Shown: positions 12,568 to 24,395, counted from the first letter of the stretch. The stretch is 64,000 nt of DNA from Coptis chinensis (GCA_015680905.1 CM027381.1:18143501-18207500); one strand, 5' to 3'. Made by a program: numbers and translations. The notes: generated by a model not told the origin, from the sequence alone.

Positions 12568-12705
12568 AAAATTATATATGGGTGGAACTTTTAAATTTCT
12601 ATGACCAAAAACCAGGTGGTCTAACTTTTAGGACCAGTCAAATGGTAATCTACAATTTTTGTTACCGAAAACGAGAGTAACTAGGGGGAGCCGGGTAAGA
12701 CTTGG
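11585..12705 (-). repeat. Duplicated segment, copy 1: LHT exon 1 start and upstream region
   Basis: From within exon 1 of the LHT1-like gene to about 12705, the sequence recurs at 24258-26150 in the same orientation, including the coding start, the 5' flank and about 0.9 kb of upstream DNA (shared landmarks: GTCCCAAGTTACGTTGTTAA, GAACACCAACCAATCTAAGT). Copy 1 lacks the MITE at 24456 and two smaller insertions, and has a long poly(A) tract instead. The upstream DNA presumably contains the LHT promoter. Apart from the duplication I see no gene in 11724-12710. Confidence 0.85.
12507..12563 (+). repeat. Poly(A) tract of about 57 bp
   Basis: This is an uninterrupted run of A. The second copy of the duplicated segment has only a short A-rich stretch at the matching place (about 25994-26005), so the tract expanded in copy 1 or was assembled with uncertain length. 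It yields a meaningless poly-lysine reading frame. Confidence 0.9.
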
Positions 12706-12711
12706 CCGGAG

Positions 12712-13054
12712 GAAATTCTTGCAAAGAGAAAAAACTTGTAAAGAGAGAAAAGAGATCTAGATAGTAAGTTGGAGAGACTTGAGAAGAGTGATTGTAATAT
12801 TCCTTTCCACACTTATAAAAAGATTTGTTCTTGTTGAAGTAGACATCATTAGCTAGCCGGACAACTAACGTTATATCTTGTGTCTCATTGTGGTAAGTTA
12901 CTTTACATTGTTATTACTTGTTTGTGATAGTTAATTTCATAGCTTAGGTTGTGGTTGTTGGTTATAGTGAAAGTTTAGATTTTAGATTGGATTAGTAGAT
13001 TGTCCGAGTGCAAACTATCTTAGTTGGGATCGATTGGTATCGTTTTCTCTAACA
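12712..13054 (+). repeat. 5' LTR of the copia element, 5'-truncated
   Basis: It aligns with the last 330 or so bases of the 3' LTR, starting at CTTGCAAAGAGAAAAA and ending in CTCTAACA. The first 390 or so bases of the LTR (U3) are missing. Left of the junction is upstream DNA of the LHT gene. A TATA-like TTATAAAAAG is at 12813-12822. The two LTRs differ at many sites, so the insertion is not recent. Confidence 0.85.
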
Positions 13055-13056
13055 AA

Positions 13057-13068
13057 TGGTATCAGAGG
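13057..13068 (+). promoter_or_regulatory. Primer-binding site (tRNA-Met initiator type)
   Basis: TGGTATCAGAGG follows the 5' LTR end after two bases. It matches the copia consensus TGGTATCAGAGC except the last base. Confidence 0.9.
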
Positions 13069-13158
13069 CAGGTTAGATTAATCACAAAGATTGTTATCCA
13101 AATCTTGCTCGAAAGTTGTTTGATAAAATTCATAAGAGGAGGTTTGAGTTGAAATAGC

Positions 13159-13950
13159 TTGTTGAAGATGGATAATTTTATAAACACTCACATGACTAGT
13201 CTAAATAAAGGTAACTACACTATTTGGAAAACCGAAATGGAAGACTTGCTTTATTGCAAGGACTTGACACAACCCATTGAGAATGGAGGAGTAAAACCAG
13301 ATGCAATAGCCGCGGCTGAGTGGAATAAGCTTGACAGAAAAGCTATTGGGTACATTCGACAGTGGATTGACAATAGTGTCTTCCATCATGTATCCCAAGA
13401 GACTATCGCTTTTAGCTTGTGGAAGAAACTCGAAGACCTTTATGAGAGGAAGTCTGCGGGTAACAAAGTGTTACTCATTAAGAAGTTTGCTAACTCGAAG
13501 TACAAAGAAGGTTCTTTAATGTTTGAGCATCTTAATGATGTACATAATACCATCAATCAATTGCATTTGATGAAAATTCATATGGGTGACGAAGTTGAGG
13601 TTTTGTTATTATTGAACTATCTACCCGACAGTTGGGAGACTTTGGCAGTTTCTCTTGGAGGAGCCACTAAGGATGAAATCGTTTCAATGGAAATGGTTAC
13701 CGGTGCATTGTTGAATGAGGATACAAGAAGGGGTTCACGAAGTAGCTCCTCTCACTCAGAGATCTTTGTCACAGAGAAGTGGGGGAGAGGTAAGAGCAGA
13801 AAACCACCTCATTCTAGAGGTGATGACAGAAGCAAATCTAGGGGTGAAACTAGAACTCCTAAGACAGAGAGACAATATTACTATTGTGCCACCAAGGGTC
13901 ACTTCAGATATAAGTGTAGAACACTGAAGAGGGATAAGAAGAATAATTGT
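13159..13950 (+). pseudogene. copia gag (capsid/nucleocapsid), interrupted by CACTA-3
   Basis: The frame encodes a typical copia gag: GNYTIWKTEMEDLL near the N terminus, LWKKLEDLYERKS at about residues 90-100, then LMFEHLNDVHNTINQL and LLLNYLPDSWE, the UBN2/retrotran_gag pattern. A basic, serine-rich stretch and a zinc knuckle YYYCATKGHFRYKC at about residues 240-253 follow. The first knuckle cysteine is replaced by tyrosine (family pattern CxxCxxxxHxxxxC), so nucleic-acid binding should be weakened. The ORF ends at 13974 only because it runs into CACTA-3 at about 13952. In an intact element this protein forms the virus-like particle that carries the RNA. Confidence 0.88.
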
Positions 13951-13984
13951 GTACTACAAGAAAACAGGTTTTAAGCCACATCCC

Positions 13985-14260
13985 AAAACTATGGGAAAAA
14001 GGCTTTTCCCACGGTTTTGGATCGTCCACAGACCATAGGCTTTTTGTGTGTCGGAAATGGTATGCCCACAGTCATGACCGTCGGTAAAGCCTATCAATAG
14101 TGACGGTCTTTGCGTTAGTTATTGCTGTCGGTATGGCCACAACAGAAACCGTTGGATAATCTGTGGGAAAAAGTCGGTTTTTCCTACGGTTTTAAGCTGT
14201 GGGAAAATGTCAATTTTTGCTACGGTTGTGATCCGTGGGATTTGATGTTTTGGTTACGGC
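13985..14260. repeat. Left subterminal repeats of CACTA-3
   Basis: Several short copies of GTGGGAAAAAG and of ACGGTTTT/ACGGTTGTGATCC occur in both orientations, matching the motif set at 20090-20265 at the opposite end. In CACTA elements such repeats bind the TNPA-type protein (established for En/Spm; inferred here). Confidence 0.6.
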
Positions 14261-16615
14261 TATAGACCATGGCAAAGCTATTTTTTTAAAAAAAAAAAAT
14301 TGATATTTTAATTATTGGGTCGTTTCTCCTGCCATTAACAAAACCAATCACCTAGCAGAGCTTCCAAAAATTAGGAATAACTGCATAAGAACTTAACAAA
14401 ATAACAAGTATGAACAAGGTTATTCCTCAGTTCATAATACAATTCGAGAGGATCTTCATGCAAGTCAATTCATTTGTAACAATAAGAACATGTCAGATCA
14501 CAGTATCACACACATCTTAGGTCACTCCAATTGACTATACCCTTACCTTCAGTGCATGTCCTTATAGTATTCTACTTTAGCAATCGAAAATCCAAATTAT
14601 AATAAATACCAATATATTATAAAGAACCTCCAAACCAACTTATTCCATCTATTGTTCTGTATTCTACATTGTAATATATTGCAATGAAAAAAATACAAAT
14701 GAAAAAAAAATGAAAATCTCTATAACTTCACCGGCCAAAAACATTCTCCTCTGTGTTGGCATTCTCGTCCTAAGAACATTTAGCCATGAATAATCAAAGT
14801 TTGATCACCTTATGAAAGAAATAATTATGATTAAAAAATAAAGAAAAAGTAAAAGTACGATAGGTACAAGTTAGAAATCGTATAACTAAACACTTGTGAT
14901 ATCTTGTTAAATAATTGGTTCCTTAAGATTCTTGAAGTATAGTTAGTTGGTTGCAACGTATAATCTGCCGAGATCACCATGTTGCATACTCGTGAAGAAG
15001 CATCCTGTTAAGTAAAAAATAAATGAATAAGAGATAAAATAAAATAAAAAACATTATACAAAAACAAGAAGCTCTCATTCCTTTAATCAATCTTAAATCT
15101 AGATGAGGTTGCATTTACCATTGAAATAACTAGAATTAGAGTTACTCTTTACAACTCTAATACACTTTAGGAAAAAAATTATACACAAGAATCCAAGCAC
15201 TTAAAAGTCATCCGCAATAAATTCATGACCATCAAAACCTAGTGTCCACTACAAAAAAGAAATAATTAGTAAACATACATGTGACAACTTGCAGGAAAAA
15301 AAAGCAGGTGCTCAAGTTCATAGCTACCATAAATCTTATATTTAGTGCTAGGGTGTTTTAAAGTTTTAAAACAACCTTAACTGTGTTTTTGAGGAAAGTA
15401 AAACCAATAACCTATACAAAAGATATGTGTAACAAGATTAAGACTAATATACCATAGGAATCACCAGTATACCAATTCAATCTGTTCTCTATTACCTTAA
15501 ACTTGACATTTTCAGAACCAGCATACCAAGTCTCGATATACTCCGACCAACAACAAAGGACAGTCAATTGATAGAACTAAATTACCATCTTTAAGCATAT
15601 CAGTAGTTCTAAAAGATGCTCACTGAAATCACATAGACAACTGTGAAAATGGTTCCACAAACAGAGTCATAACGAGAAAGTTATGACAAAAATAGTGTAT
15701 AACCCTTTTTATCCTAAAAATCACAAAATCCGAACCTTTTACTAAAATTTTGCAATTTTCAGATTTGAAGACTTGTTGCAGTCCAAGTTTTATGGTTGAA
15801 TACATATTTACAAGTAATAACTAAACTACTACAAGCAATGAAAATGGATTTACAGCAATCTAAACAAGCTTTGTGAGTTCAATATGCGTCAAAAAACCAT
15901 ACTAGTTAGAACATGGGTTAAACATGGTTATGAAATTCAGCACTATATATACATACACTAGAACTTAATAAAATGAGGTGAAGTCTAGCACAAGAAACAC
16001 ATGAATCATGTCTTAAGGTAAATCCTTAGCATGCTCCTAATATGATGGAAATAAACGAGAAGTAGAGCACCTACCTCAACCTTGAGCAACCAACGAGCTA
16101 TTCAAGAACTCCAAAACCAACAAGATGATGAGCAAATTTAAGAATTACATGCATCAACAAGAATTTGAGAGAGAACTCCACATCAATATCCATAGATCGA
16201 AATTAAGGAATGGCAAGGAGATTTGGCAAGCAAACAAGAGGAGTGGACACCCAAACTTACATGCAAGGCTTCCAAGCTTGAAAACCCCTACAACATGTCA
16301 AGAAGTTTAACAAACAAGATAAAAGGAAATAAATCAACACTCTAACTATAAGAAAATTTACAAATTTTATTTAGATAAACCCCAATCAAATATACAAAAC
16401 TTACAAGTTCTTGATTGCACTATTTGACGATTTCCAAGTGTATTAAATCGTTAAGTAGTACTAGAGAAAGGTAGGAATTTTTTTACACAAAGACAAGGTT
16501 TCCAATTACTATGAAAGTAATCCAAAACAAGATATTAATTAGAAACCTAATACACTTATCCTTTCTTGGCCATCAAAACTCCCAAGCTTAATTTAAATCA
16601 ATAATGTGGAGATTG

Positions 16616-18530
16616 TACGGATTTTAATGGAGGCAATTTTAAGGTGATTCTATGAGTGACGTATTGGAAGGGCAAAATAGTAATCAGGTAAACTTTTTAC
16701 CTTTATTTGCGAATTTCATCCTGTCAAATAGATAAGAGTACGAAAAAGAAGCCAGAAACTCCCCTTTGGGGGGGGGGGGTTTCTTCCCGTCTGCATCGGA
16801 TTAACTCCACCACTAACGATGGATATATCGGAATTTGAGAGAACACCGCTCGCAAGAGTGAGAATAGCTGAAGAAAGAGTCTTAGCAGAAGCAAGACCAG
16901 CTCTTTCTGCTCCGAACCAAGTCGAGAACCAAGCTCAAAGAAGAACTGTTTCTTTTGCTGACAAAGTAAGAGGTGACCAACCTCAACATCTGGATGTCGA
17001 GGACCTACCTATATCAGAAATTAAAGGCAACATGTCATCTATCAAGTTCCCTAAGAAAGCAGTAGAAAGGGGTCGAATTTACTGCAAGTACTATTTGGTG
17101 GGTCGGTTAGATTTGCAGAAAATCAAGCTGGAAGAAGTACGCTCAATAGCAGCAGATAAATGGAATCCTCAAGGGGACTGGAAGATTATTCCTTTGGGAA
17201 AAGGCTTCTTTATAATTCGGCTTACCAGTGAAACTGATTGGAGGAAAATTTGGGGAGGGGGTCCGTGGAGGTTTGGGGAACAAACTCTAAGGCTCTCAAA
17301 ATGGACACCAAACTTTGATCTTGATGTTCATACCAAAACCAAAGATCTTCTCTGGATTAAATTCCCTAAGTTGGGCCAACAATACTTGGGATTCTTTAAA
17401 TCGATGTCAATGGGTAAAACTATCGGTTACCCAATTGGAGTGGATAAACACACACTAGAAAGAGACTTTGGTTTCTATGCTAGTGTTCTTGTTGATGTTG
17501 ACATCTCTAAATCTATCCCAACTCAGATATGGGTGGAAGAGGAGGAAGAAATTTCTTTTGTGCAAGATATTGAAGTAGTAAAAATGCCAAAGTACTGTGG
17601 ACACTACAAGTCAGTGGGTCATCTGGTAACAGAATGTAGGGTGCTCCAGAATAACACAAGAATGGAAGAAACCACAAAGGAAGTTGTTATTCTAGAACCA
17701 ACTCCTGAAGCAAGGAAACATAACAAGAAGAGAAGGAGAAACAAGAATAAGCAAAATGTAGGAACAAGTGGTACTAAGGACTCAACTGGTGACTACATTT
17801 CTACTCCTCCAATAGCAACACAACCAACTGCTATTGATGTAGAGACTGTAAATACGTAGGTAAATGCTACAGTAAACGATGAGAATAATGTTGGGGAACA
17901 AGTCTTGCAAGAGGCTCAAGCAACTTACATGACTGGTAAGTCTGTTAGAGGTACAAATCAAAATGAGGTAGATGCTGAGACTGGGACTGGCTTGGCTGTG
18001 ACTCAGTTTCAGGAAAGAAAGGAGACTCTCTTAGCTAGTGAAACTAGGGAGGTATCTCCTGGCGTGATAACCCCAACAGCTTTGGTTGTTGAGACACCCA
18101 TCCCTTTTTCTGGAGATGGAAACAGGCTCAAATTATTAAATGAGTGCAATTCTCTCCTGAGATCGGTCAACTTGGCTGATTTAGCGGATGATGAGACTAT
18201 TGAGGACAGTGAAGAACCATGGTAGATGATAGCAAAGAAAAAGTCTAAGCCGGAATGGATGTTGCAGAAGCACTCTCCTCCATCTACGAGGGCAAGGAAA
18301 ACAACTCCACATAATCAAAGATGAATGTCCTAACACCAAGACCTTATTTTGTATCCAAAATCAAGAGTCCAGTTCAGTTGTACTTTAGATTTCTCTAGAG
18401 TACACTCACTACTTTTGCTTTATGGTGGGAACCTATCCTGTAACTTGAAGACTTTGTCTCCTCGTGTAACCTTATATTTATATTAATATATTCACATTTT
18501 GCCTGCAAAAAAAAGAAAAAGAAAAGAAAA
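16616..18530 (+). mobile_element. Polyadenylated DUF4283 retrocopy (LINE ORF1-like, no ORF2)
   Basis: The segment contains a DUF4283/zinc-knuckle frame followed directly by a 3' UTR ending TTTATATTAATATATTC near 18474-18492, then an A-rich tail (about 18507-18530). This layout matches a reverse-transcribed mRNA or a LINE lacking the endonuclease/RT ORF. GTGGAGATT occurs before (16607-16615) and after (18533-18541) and may be the target duplication, which would put the 5' end near 16616. A G-run of about 11 bases at 16769-16779 is in the 5' leader. It sits inside CACTA-3. Confidence 0.6.
16819..18225 (+). pseudogene. DUF4283 / zf-CCHC_4 protein (LINE ORF1-like)
   Basis: The main frame (16819-17859) starts MDISEFERTPLARVRIAEER and contains a DUF4283-type domain (residues about 90-200: GDWKIIPLGKGFFIIRLTSE, IWGGGPWRFGEQTLRLSKW). 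A DUF4283-associated zinc-knuckle region follows near residues 255-275, CGHYKSVGHLVTEC, where the second cysteine of the family pattern CxxCxxxGHxxxxC is tyrosine. A basic KKRRRNKNK stretch follows. The frame stops at TAG 17857-17859, but the same type of sequence continues in another frame to 18225 (17905-18225), so the C terminus is broken by a stop and shift. These proteins are usually ORF1 of plant L1-type LINEs and bind RNA; some plant copies stand alone. No ORF2 follows. Confidence 0.75.
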
Positions 18531-20319
18531 GGGTGGAGATTTGAGATTTCAAGGTAGAAATTTCTTATTTGATAATTGAGATTTCTAATAGTCGCAAATG
18601 AGATAAGGATGCTCAAAAATGCCAAGTCCAGATTGTACTAATTATATGTCCTTAGAACAAAATAATGAAAAGTTACCATTTCATACTTTGTGGTGAATAT
18701 CTCCTCATATTCTTTTTGTCCTAGATTGTACAATAAACACAATGCACTTCTAATTGTTAAGAAGCCTTGAATTTGCACCTAAACACCTTCCGTAATCACT
18801 TCGATACGCACATAAACAACTTTCCTTAGAGGTGTTTAGTGCAAATCAAACTTAGTCAAGACATCTTTTTTCTACTTACTGTTCCATATATCAAAAGACA
18901 TGCAAGGGGATATAAATAAAATTGCAACCACTCTTTAGCGGCGGAAAAGTAACGATTGTGAAATAAAAATGGTTGCTACTTACTTGTCCCTTGCACATCC
19001 ACTTTATAGGGCAACCAAACATGGATTCACTCAATCCACCCAACTCGATTCAATCTGGCACTCGGCCTCACATCAAAGCCTTGTTTCCCGCACACATCTA
19101 AATCATTATATAGGGATGAGCAAGTTGATTAAGCCATAGCTCTTGAACCTGCCACTTGGCTTAATTCTTTGACCTTAGCTTCGTGGGTGGGGACTAACGG
19201 TCTCTGGTGCATGTGCTAACTCCCCCAAGCGAGAAGCAAATGCCACCCAACCCATGCATTCATTCAATCAAACACATTAAGAGCAGTACAAGCTATTTAG
19301 AAAACAACCAACACACTACAGGGAATCATCACAAATAAACAACACAGAGAGAAACTTAATCGCAAAGTATCAAACCCTCTCAAATTTCATTGAATTGGCA
19401 AGAAGTCTAGTGAAAATCACTAGAAATTTTGAATTGAAAATGAGAAATTTTAACTAATAGACTTTAGATAAGTAATAAAAAGAACCACACTTTGAATTTT
19501 GAAGTATAAACGATAAATTTTTACCAAATTCTTACTTGATGAGAATGATGAAAATCGAAAAATGAAGCAACATGAAAAATTGAAAATCTGAAAACCTAAA
19601 AACCTAAAAACCATTTTAAGTTCATAAGATTCATGTAAAATTTATTGAGATGCGAGAAGGGGAAAGAGAAGACAAAAATTAAATAAATAAGTGGATTAAT
19701 TTAATAGGTATACAATTACCTGTTAAGGCTTGCAAAACAAATTTCAAATCAGCCCAAATGTCATATTCAAATCTGCACGTCAACAACACAATTAGAGAAA
19801 AAAAAACATAGAAGAAAAAGAAAGCCATCAAAATCCTTACTTTAAAAAAAAAAAAAAATTAAACAGTTGTCTAAAGATGAAACTTAATTACAAATTAAGG
19901 TGAAAAGGTAAGTGGCAGTGGGGGGAAGGAGAAAACATAACTGGTAGTGGGGGAAGGAGAAAAGGCATGTGGCGGTAGGGAAGAAGCTAAGTGGGGGAAC
20001 TTAATTTATGTGTGTTGGAATTATTTTGTTGTGTGTTAAAATTTTGGTCAAAATGCAGGGAACATCCGTCCAGGACCTAAAAAAACGTACCAACGGTTTC
20101 TCTTCGTGGCTCCACCCACGGTGCAAGTAAACATTTAAACCGTGGGTAAAAGTATTAAAGTCAAGGAATGAGGAGAAACCTATTTGCTACGGTAAAAATT
20201 TGTGGGAGAATATGCAAAGGTTTATGACCATGGGAAAAAAATACTGGGTAAATGTGGGAAAAAGTCCATTTTCTTGTAACTGTTCAGAACCACTATACAA
20301 CTATACCAAGCGTACGACA

Positions 20320-23300
20320 TGGGAAAGAGGAATGGAAACACAAGCCGAGATACTACCGCAATAGAAGACGATGATCAAGTGGGGGATTACGTCAGATTGT
20401 GGCGAGTGTGTCAGGTTAGTACCTCATCATGCCGGATATAGAGTAGGTGATAGATACCGTGAGCATCCTATCGTCACACACCGCATGAGTTTCTTCACTA
20501 CCTACAAATGTGGTGAATTTGGTGAGGTAAAGATGGGTAACAGTGGAGTCTCAAAGATTATAGGTATTGGTGATGTTCATGTAGAAACCAATGTCGGCTA
20601 CACCTTGACACTCAAAGATGCAAGACATGTCCCTCACATTTGGCTAAGCCTAATTTTTGTTGGGAAGTTAGATGATGATGGTTTCCAGAGCTCGTTTGGC
20701 AATGGGGTATGGAAACTAAGTAAAAGTTCCTTTGTGGTAGCCAAAGGGAAGAAGAGTTGCTTGCTTTACAAGACACAAGCTAGTTTGTGTAAAGCAGAGT
20801 TAAATGCATCACAAGAAGATGCTTCCACCGAACTATGACATAAGAAATTGTGTCATATGGGAGAGAAAGGCATGGAAGTTTTGCCAAGCAAAAGTTCTTA
20901 CAAAACATAAAAAGTACACATTTAAATAGATGCACTCATTGTTTGGTTGGAAAACAACACAGGGTGTATTTCCAAAGATTCCCCTCTCACCGAAAGGAGA
21001 ATATCCTTAAGCTAGTACACACAAATTTATGTAGTCCTATGAAAGTGAAGTCCCACGGAGGAGCTTTGTACTTCTTGACTTTCATTGATGATGCGTCAAG
21101 AAAGATATGGGCATATAGTATGAATACCAAAGATGAAACTCTAAGTGTGTTCAAAACTTTTCATAACATGGTTGAAAGAGAGACAGGGAAGCTTTTGAAG
21201 TGTATTTGTTCAGATAATAGAGGAGAGTATATTGGGCCGTTTGAAGGATGAAATGCATATTGTCTCACTCTCAGTTACCAAGGAGTTACTAGGTAGAAGC
21301 ATGCTCATAGCTGTACATGTGATTAACCTATCGCCTTCGAAGCCTTTGAATAGTGATTATCCAGAGAGAGTATGATTAAGTAGATATGTTGATTCTGGAT
21401 ACTTTAGGATATTTGGGTGTAGAGCATTTGTTCATATTCTCAAGAATGAGAGATCGAAGCTTGATGACAAAGCCAAGTAGTGCATTTTTCTGGGTTATGG
21501 GGATGAGAAGTTTGGTTACAAACTTTATGATCCGATCAACAAGAAGGTAATATGAAGTTGAGATGTTGTGTTCTTGGAAGACCAAACAATAACAAACTTT
21601 GAGAATGGTGAGAAGCTAGAAACTTTCATTGATGATCTTGTTGACTTAGAACTAGAAGTTCTTATTGTGGAACGAGATGCAGAAGGCATTGAGAATGCAA
21701 AGAACCATGGGTTTGAAGCTCATGATGATGATCCTATTGCTCATGATGGGATTGAACCTATTGAGATAGAAGATGCAGATGAAGTGCATGAACCACTACC
21801 TGAGCAAGAAGAAGTACATAATCCTGAGCCATAAGTAGAAAATGAGTTGAGGAGATCCGAGAGAAAAAGACAAGCTTCAACCAGGTATCCACCATATACA
21901 TATGTTTTACTATTTGATGGTGGAGAACTTATGTACTATCAAGAGGCTCTTGAAGGTATAGACAAAGAGAGAAATGATTAAAGGCCAGGCAAGATGAGAT
22001 GGGTTCTTTGCATAAGAATCACACTTATGACTTAGTTGAGAAACTGAAAGGAAGAAAAGTTTTCAAGAATAAGTGGATCTTCAAAGCACGAGGAGAATAA
22101 TCCAAATCCAAGGCACAAAGCTCGCCTTGTTGTGAAGGGATTTGGTCAAAGTAAAGGTATTGACTTTGATGAAATTTTCTCTCCTGTAGTTAAGATGACT
22201 TCTATCTGGGTGGTATTGGGTTTGGCCGCAAGTATGAACCTAGAGATTGAGCAATTAGATGTCAAGATAGCTTTTCTTCATAGAGATCTTGAGGAAAATG
22301 TCTACATGGACTAGCCAGAGGAGTTTGAGGTCAAAGGCAAGGAGCATTTGGTATGCAAGCTAATGAAGAGTTTGTATGGTTTAAAGCAGGCACCGAGACA
22401 GTGGTACATGAAGTTTAAGTCCTTTATAGTGAAGCAAGGGTACACGAAGTCCACTTCTGACTATTGTGTGTTTGTTTAGAAATTTCCAGATAATGATTTT
22501 ATAGTGCTCTTGTTGTATGTGGATGATATGTTGATAGTTGGCCAAAACATCAACAAGATATCCAAGCTGAAGAAAGACTTGAGTAAGTCCTTTGAGATGA
22601 AGGATTTGGGTCAAGCCAAACAGATACTTGGGATGCGGATCACTCATGATAGAAAAAGTGGGAAGTTGTGGTTTTCTCAAGAAAGCTATATTGAAAAGTT
22701 TTTGAAGAGATTCAAGCGAAGCCAGTCAGTTGTCCGCTTGGTGGCCAGTTCTACATAACCAAAGATATGTGTCCAAAGGGTGAGCATGAGAAGAAAGAAA
22801 TGGAAAAGATTCATTATGCATCCGCAGTGGGCAGCCTGATGTATGCAATGATGTGTACATGCAAAACTGGATATTGCTTGCGCCATTGGTGTGGTAAGTC
22901 AATTTCTGTCAAATCCGGGTAAAGAGCATTAGGAAGGTATTAAGTGGATATTGAGATATCTTAAGGGCACTTCTAAAGCATGTTTGTGTTATGGTAGGAG
23001 TAAGACCTTACTTGAAGGCTAAACAGATGCAGACATGGAAGGTGATGTTGACTTGATGAAGTCCACTTCCGGTTTTCTATTTATTTTTGTAGGGGGAGCA
23101 GTTTCTTGGCAATCTAAATTGCAAAAATGTGTTGCCCTCTCCACTACAGAAGCCGAGTATATTGCAGCCATTGAGTGTTGCAAAGAGATGCTTTGGATGA
23201 AGAGGTTCTTTAATGAACTAGGGCTAAAGCAGAAATAGTTTGTGGTTCTGTGTGACAGTCAGAGCGCAATCCATTTGAGCAAGAATCCGAGTTTTCATTC

Positions 23301-23480
23301 TAGATCCAAACACATACATGTGCGTTATCATTGAACTAGAGAAGCTCTCGAAGAGAAACAATTGTGAATTGAGAAGATCTATACCAACGAGAACGGATCG
23401 GATATGATGACCAAAGTTTTGTCGAAAGGCAAGTTTGATGTTTGTTGTGCTACCACCGGAATGGTAGCACACTCCTCCTG
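20320..23480 (+). pseudogene. copia pol: protease remnant, integrase, RT, RNase H (decayed)
   Basis: The pieces appear in Ty1/copia order. 20371-20838 is the end of protease plus linker (FFTTYKCGEFGEVKMGN, GIGDVHVETNVGYTLTLKD); the catalytic D[S/T]G triad upstream is lost to a frameshift. 20850-21251 is the GAG-preintegrase and integrase core start (CTHCLVGKQHRVYF, FLTFIDDASRKIWAY, CSDNRGEYIGPF). After 21245 the expected third catalytic glutamate region is deleted and the frame resumes with FGCRAFVHILKNERSKLD. 22132-22758 is RT (QLDVKIAFLHRDLEENVYM, LYGLKQAPRQW, YVDDM at about 22518), with internal stops. 23035-23238 is RNase H (STSGFLFIFVGGAVSWQSK, STTEAEYIAA), then SQSAIHLSKNPSFHSRSKHI. Several in-frame stops make it non-functional. 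Confidence 0.9.
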
Positions 23481-23533
23481 TTAATTTGGGAATGCGTGGA
23501 GGTATCCCCCGTCATGGCTTGGGAGGGAAAGAT

Positions 23534-24257
23534 TGTTGGTGTACATTATCCCTCACACGAGGAAGATTGGCAAAATGAGTATTGTTCGTGTGAAGAGAAA
23601 AGGGCGTGTGCGCGCTCGTATATGCCTTGCCTAAAGGGCACACGTGCCCTTGCCTGGAAAAAGAAGATAACTAGTTTTTTTCTGCTCTTCACAAAACAAT
23701 GTTACTAGAATATGATCGAGTAGGGGGCGTGCGTGCCCGCCTTCCTATGCCTATTCTAGAGCGCCCCCGCGCTCTTGCCTTTACATACCGAGTTTCGATA
23801 TTTTGCCAGAAAATTGAAATCGTGTTTTTACACCGAAATTTCAGATTACTATAAAAACCAAAGTTAGGTTTTTAGTAATCAAGTCTTGAATAGAAACCCA
23901 ATTTTGAGAGCAACCAAAATTGAGAGGAAACCCTTGCAAAGAGAAAAAGCTTGTAAAGAGAGAACATAGATCTAGTGAGTTGGAGAAACTTGAGAGGAGT
24001 GATTGTAATCTTCCTTCCCACACTTATAAAAGGATTTGCTATTGTGCAAGTATGCATCATTAGCCGAACCATGTTACATCTTGTGTCTCATTGTGGTAAG
24101 TTATTTTACATTGCTATTGCTTGTTTGTGATTGTTAATTCCATAGCTTAGGTTGTGGTTGTTGGTTGTAGTGAAAGTTTAGATGTTAGATTGGAGTAGTA
24201 GATTGTCAAAGTGCAAACTATCTTAGTGGGGATTGATTAGTATCGTTTTCCCTAACA
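23534..24257 (+). repeat. 3' LTR of the copia element (724 bp)
   Basis: It starts TGTTGGTGTACATT after the PPT GGAGGGAAAGA and ends CCCTAACA. A TATA-like TTATAAAAGG is at 24024-24033. The U3 half carries four unusually GC-rich patches (23602-23618, 23636-23651, 23722-23739, 23759-23776). Immediately after the LTR the sequence is exon 1 of a second LHT copy. Confidence 0.9.
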
Positions 24258-24395
24258 GCTCTAACCATAATAGTGACATTGTGGAAGGCCGAGTACCACT
24301 ATTTTGCTTTTTCTAGAAGCTGTTATGGGAAGCCAACTATCTATCTCCTTCTGCTTTTGTGCTTTTGGATGAACACTTCTCTCTATATCATCCAT
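24258..24395 (-). pseudogene. LHT exon 1 fragment (second copy), cut by the copia element
   Basis: On the minus strand it starts with ATG at 24393-24395 and encodes [20 protein letters not shown], nearly the start of the intact LHT1-like protein. An extra base in the A-run after ITASRK shifts the frame compared with the intact gene. The fragment is severed at 24258, where the copia 3' LTR begins. Exons 2-7 of this copy are absent from the window. It cannot encode a transporter. Confidence 0.88.

Larger units (their letters stand above)
13952..20281. mobile_element. CACTA-3: non-autonomous CACTA-like element inside copia gag
   Basis: The left end reads TACTACAAGAAAAC (13952 on) and the right end CATTTTCTTGTAACT (to 20281). 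These are eroded versions of the CACTACAAGAAAA terminus. The flanks GTG (13949-13951) and GTT (20282-20284) are a plausible 3-bp duplication with one mismatch. Both subterminal regions carry repeated GTGGGAAAAAGTC and CCCACGG/ACGGTTTT motifs (13985-14260 and 20090-20265), as transposase-binding subterminal repeats do. No transposase is encoded. The interior 14280-16600 is AT-rich with no recognisable gene. A DUF4283 retrocopy occupies about 16620-18530, and 18540-20080 shows nothing recognisable. Copia gag lies on the left and copia protease/integrase on the right, confirming insertion. Confidence 0.7.
12712..24257 (+). mobile_element. Ty1/copia retrotransposon, Tork/TNT1-like, truncated at 5' and nested
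   Basis: Order on the plus strand: truncated 5' LTR (12712-13054), PBS complementary to initiator tRNA-Met (TGGTATCAGAGG, 13057-13068), gag, integrase, RT and RNase H, PPT (GGAGGGAAAGA, about 23522-23532) and complete 3' LTR (23534-24257). This gene order is Ty1/copia. Protein similarity to TNT1-like elements (KMGN, GIGDV, LTLKDARHVP; YGLKQAPRQW; YVDDM) suggests the Tork lineage. CACTA-3 splits it at about 13952-20281. All coding parts contain stops or frameshifts, so it is dead. The left edge is a deletion junction, not a normal LTR start. Confidence 0.88.

Noticed and set aside
12411-12680. Frame with a poly-lysine stretch
   Set aside because: It is the translation of the poly(A) tract at 12507-12563, in a segment that is non-coding in copy 2 as well.
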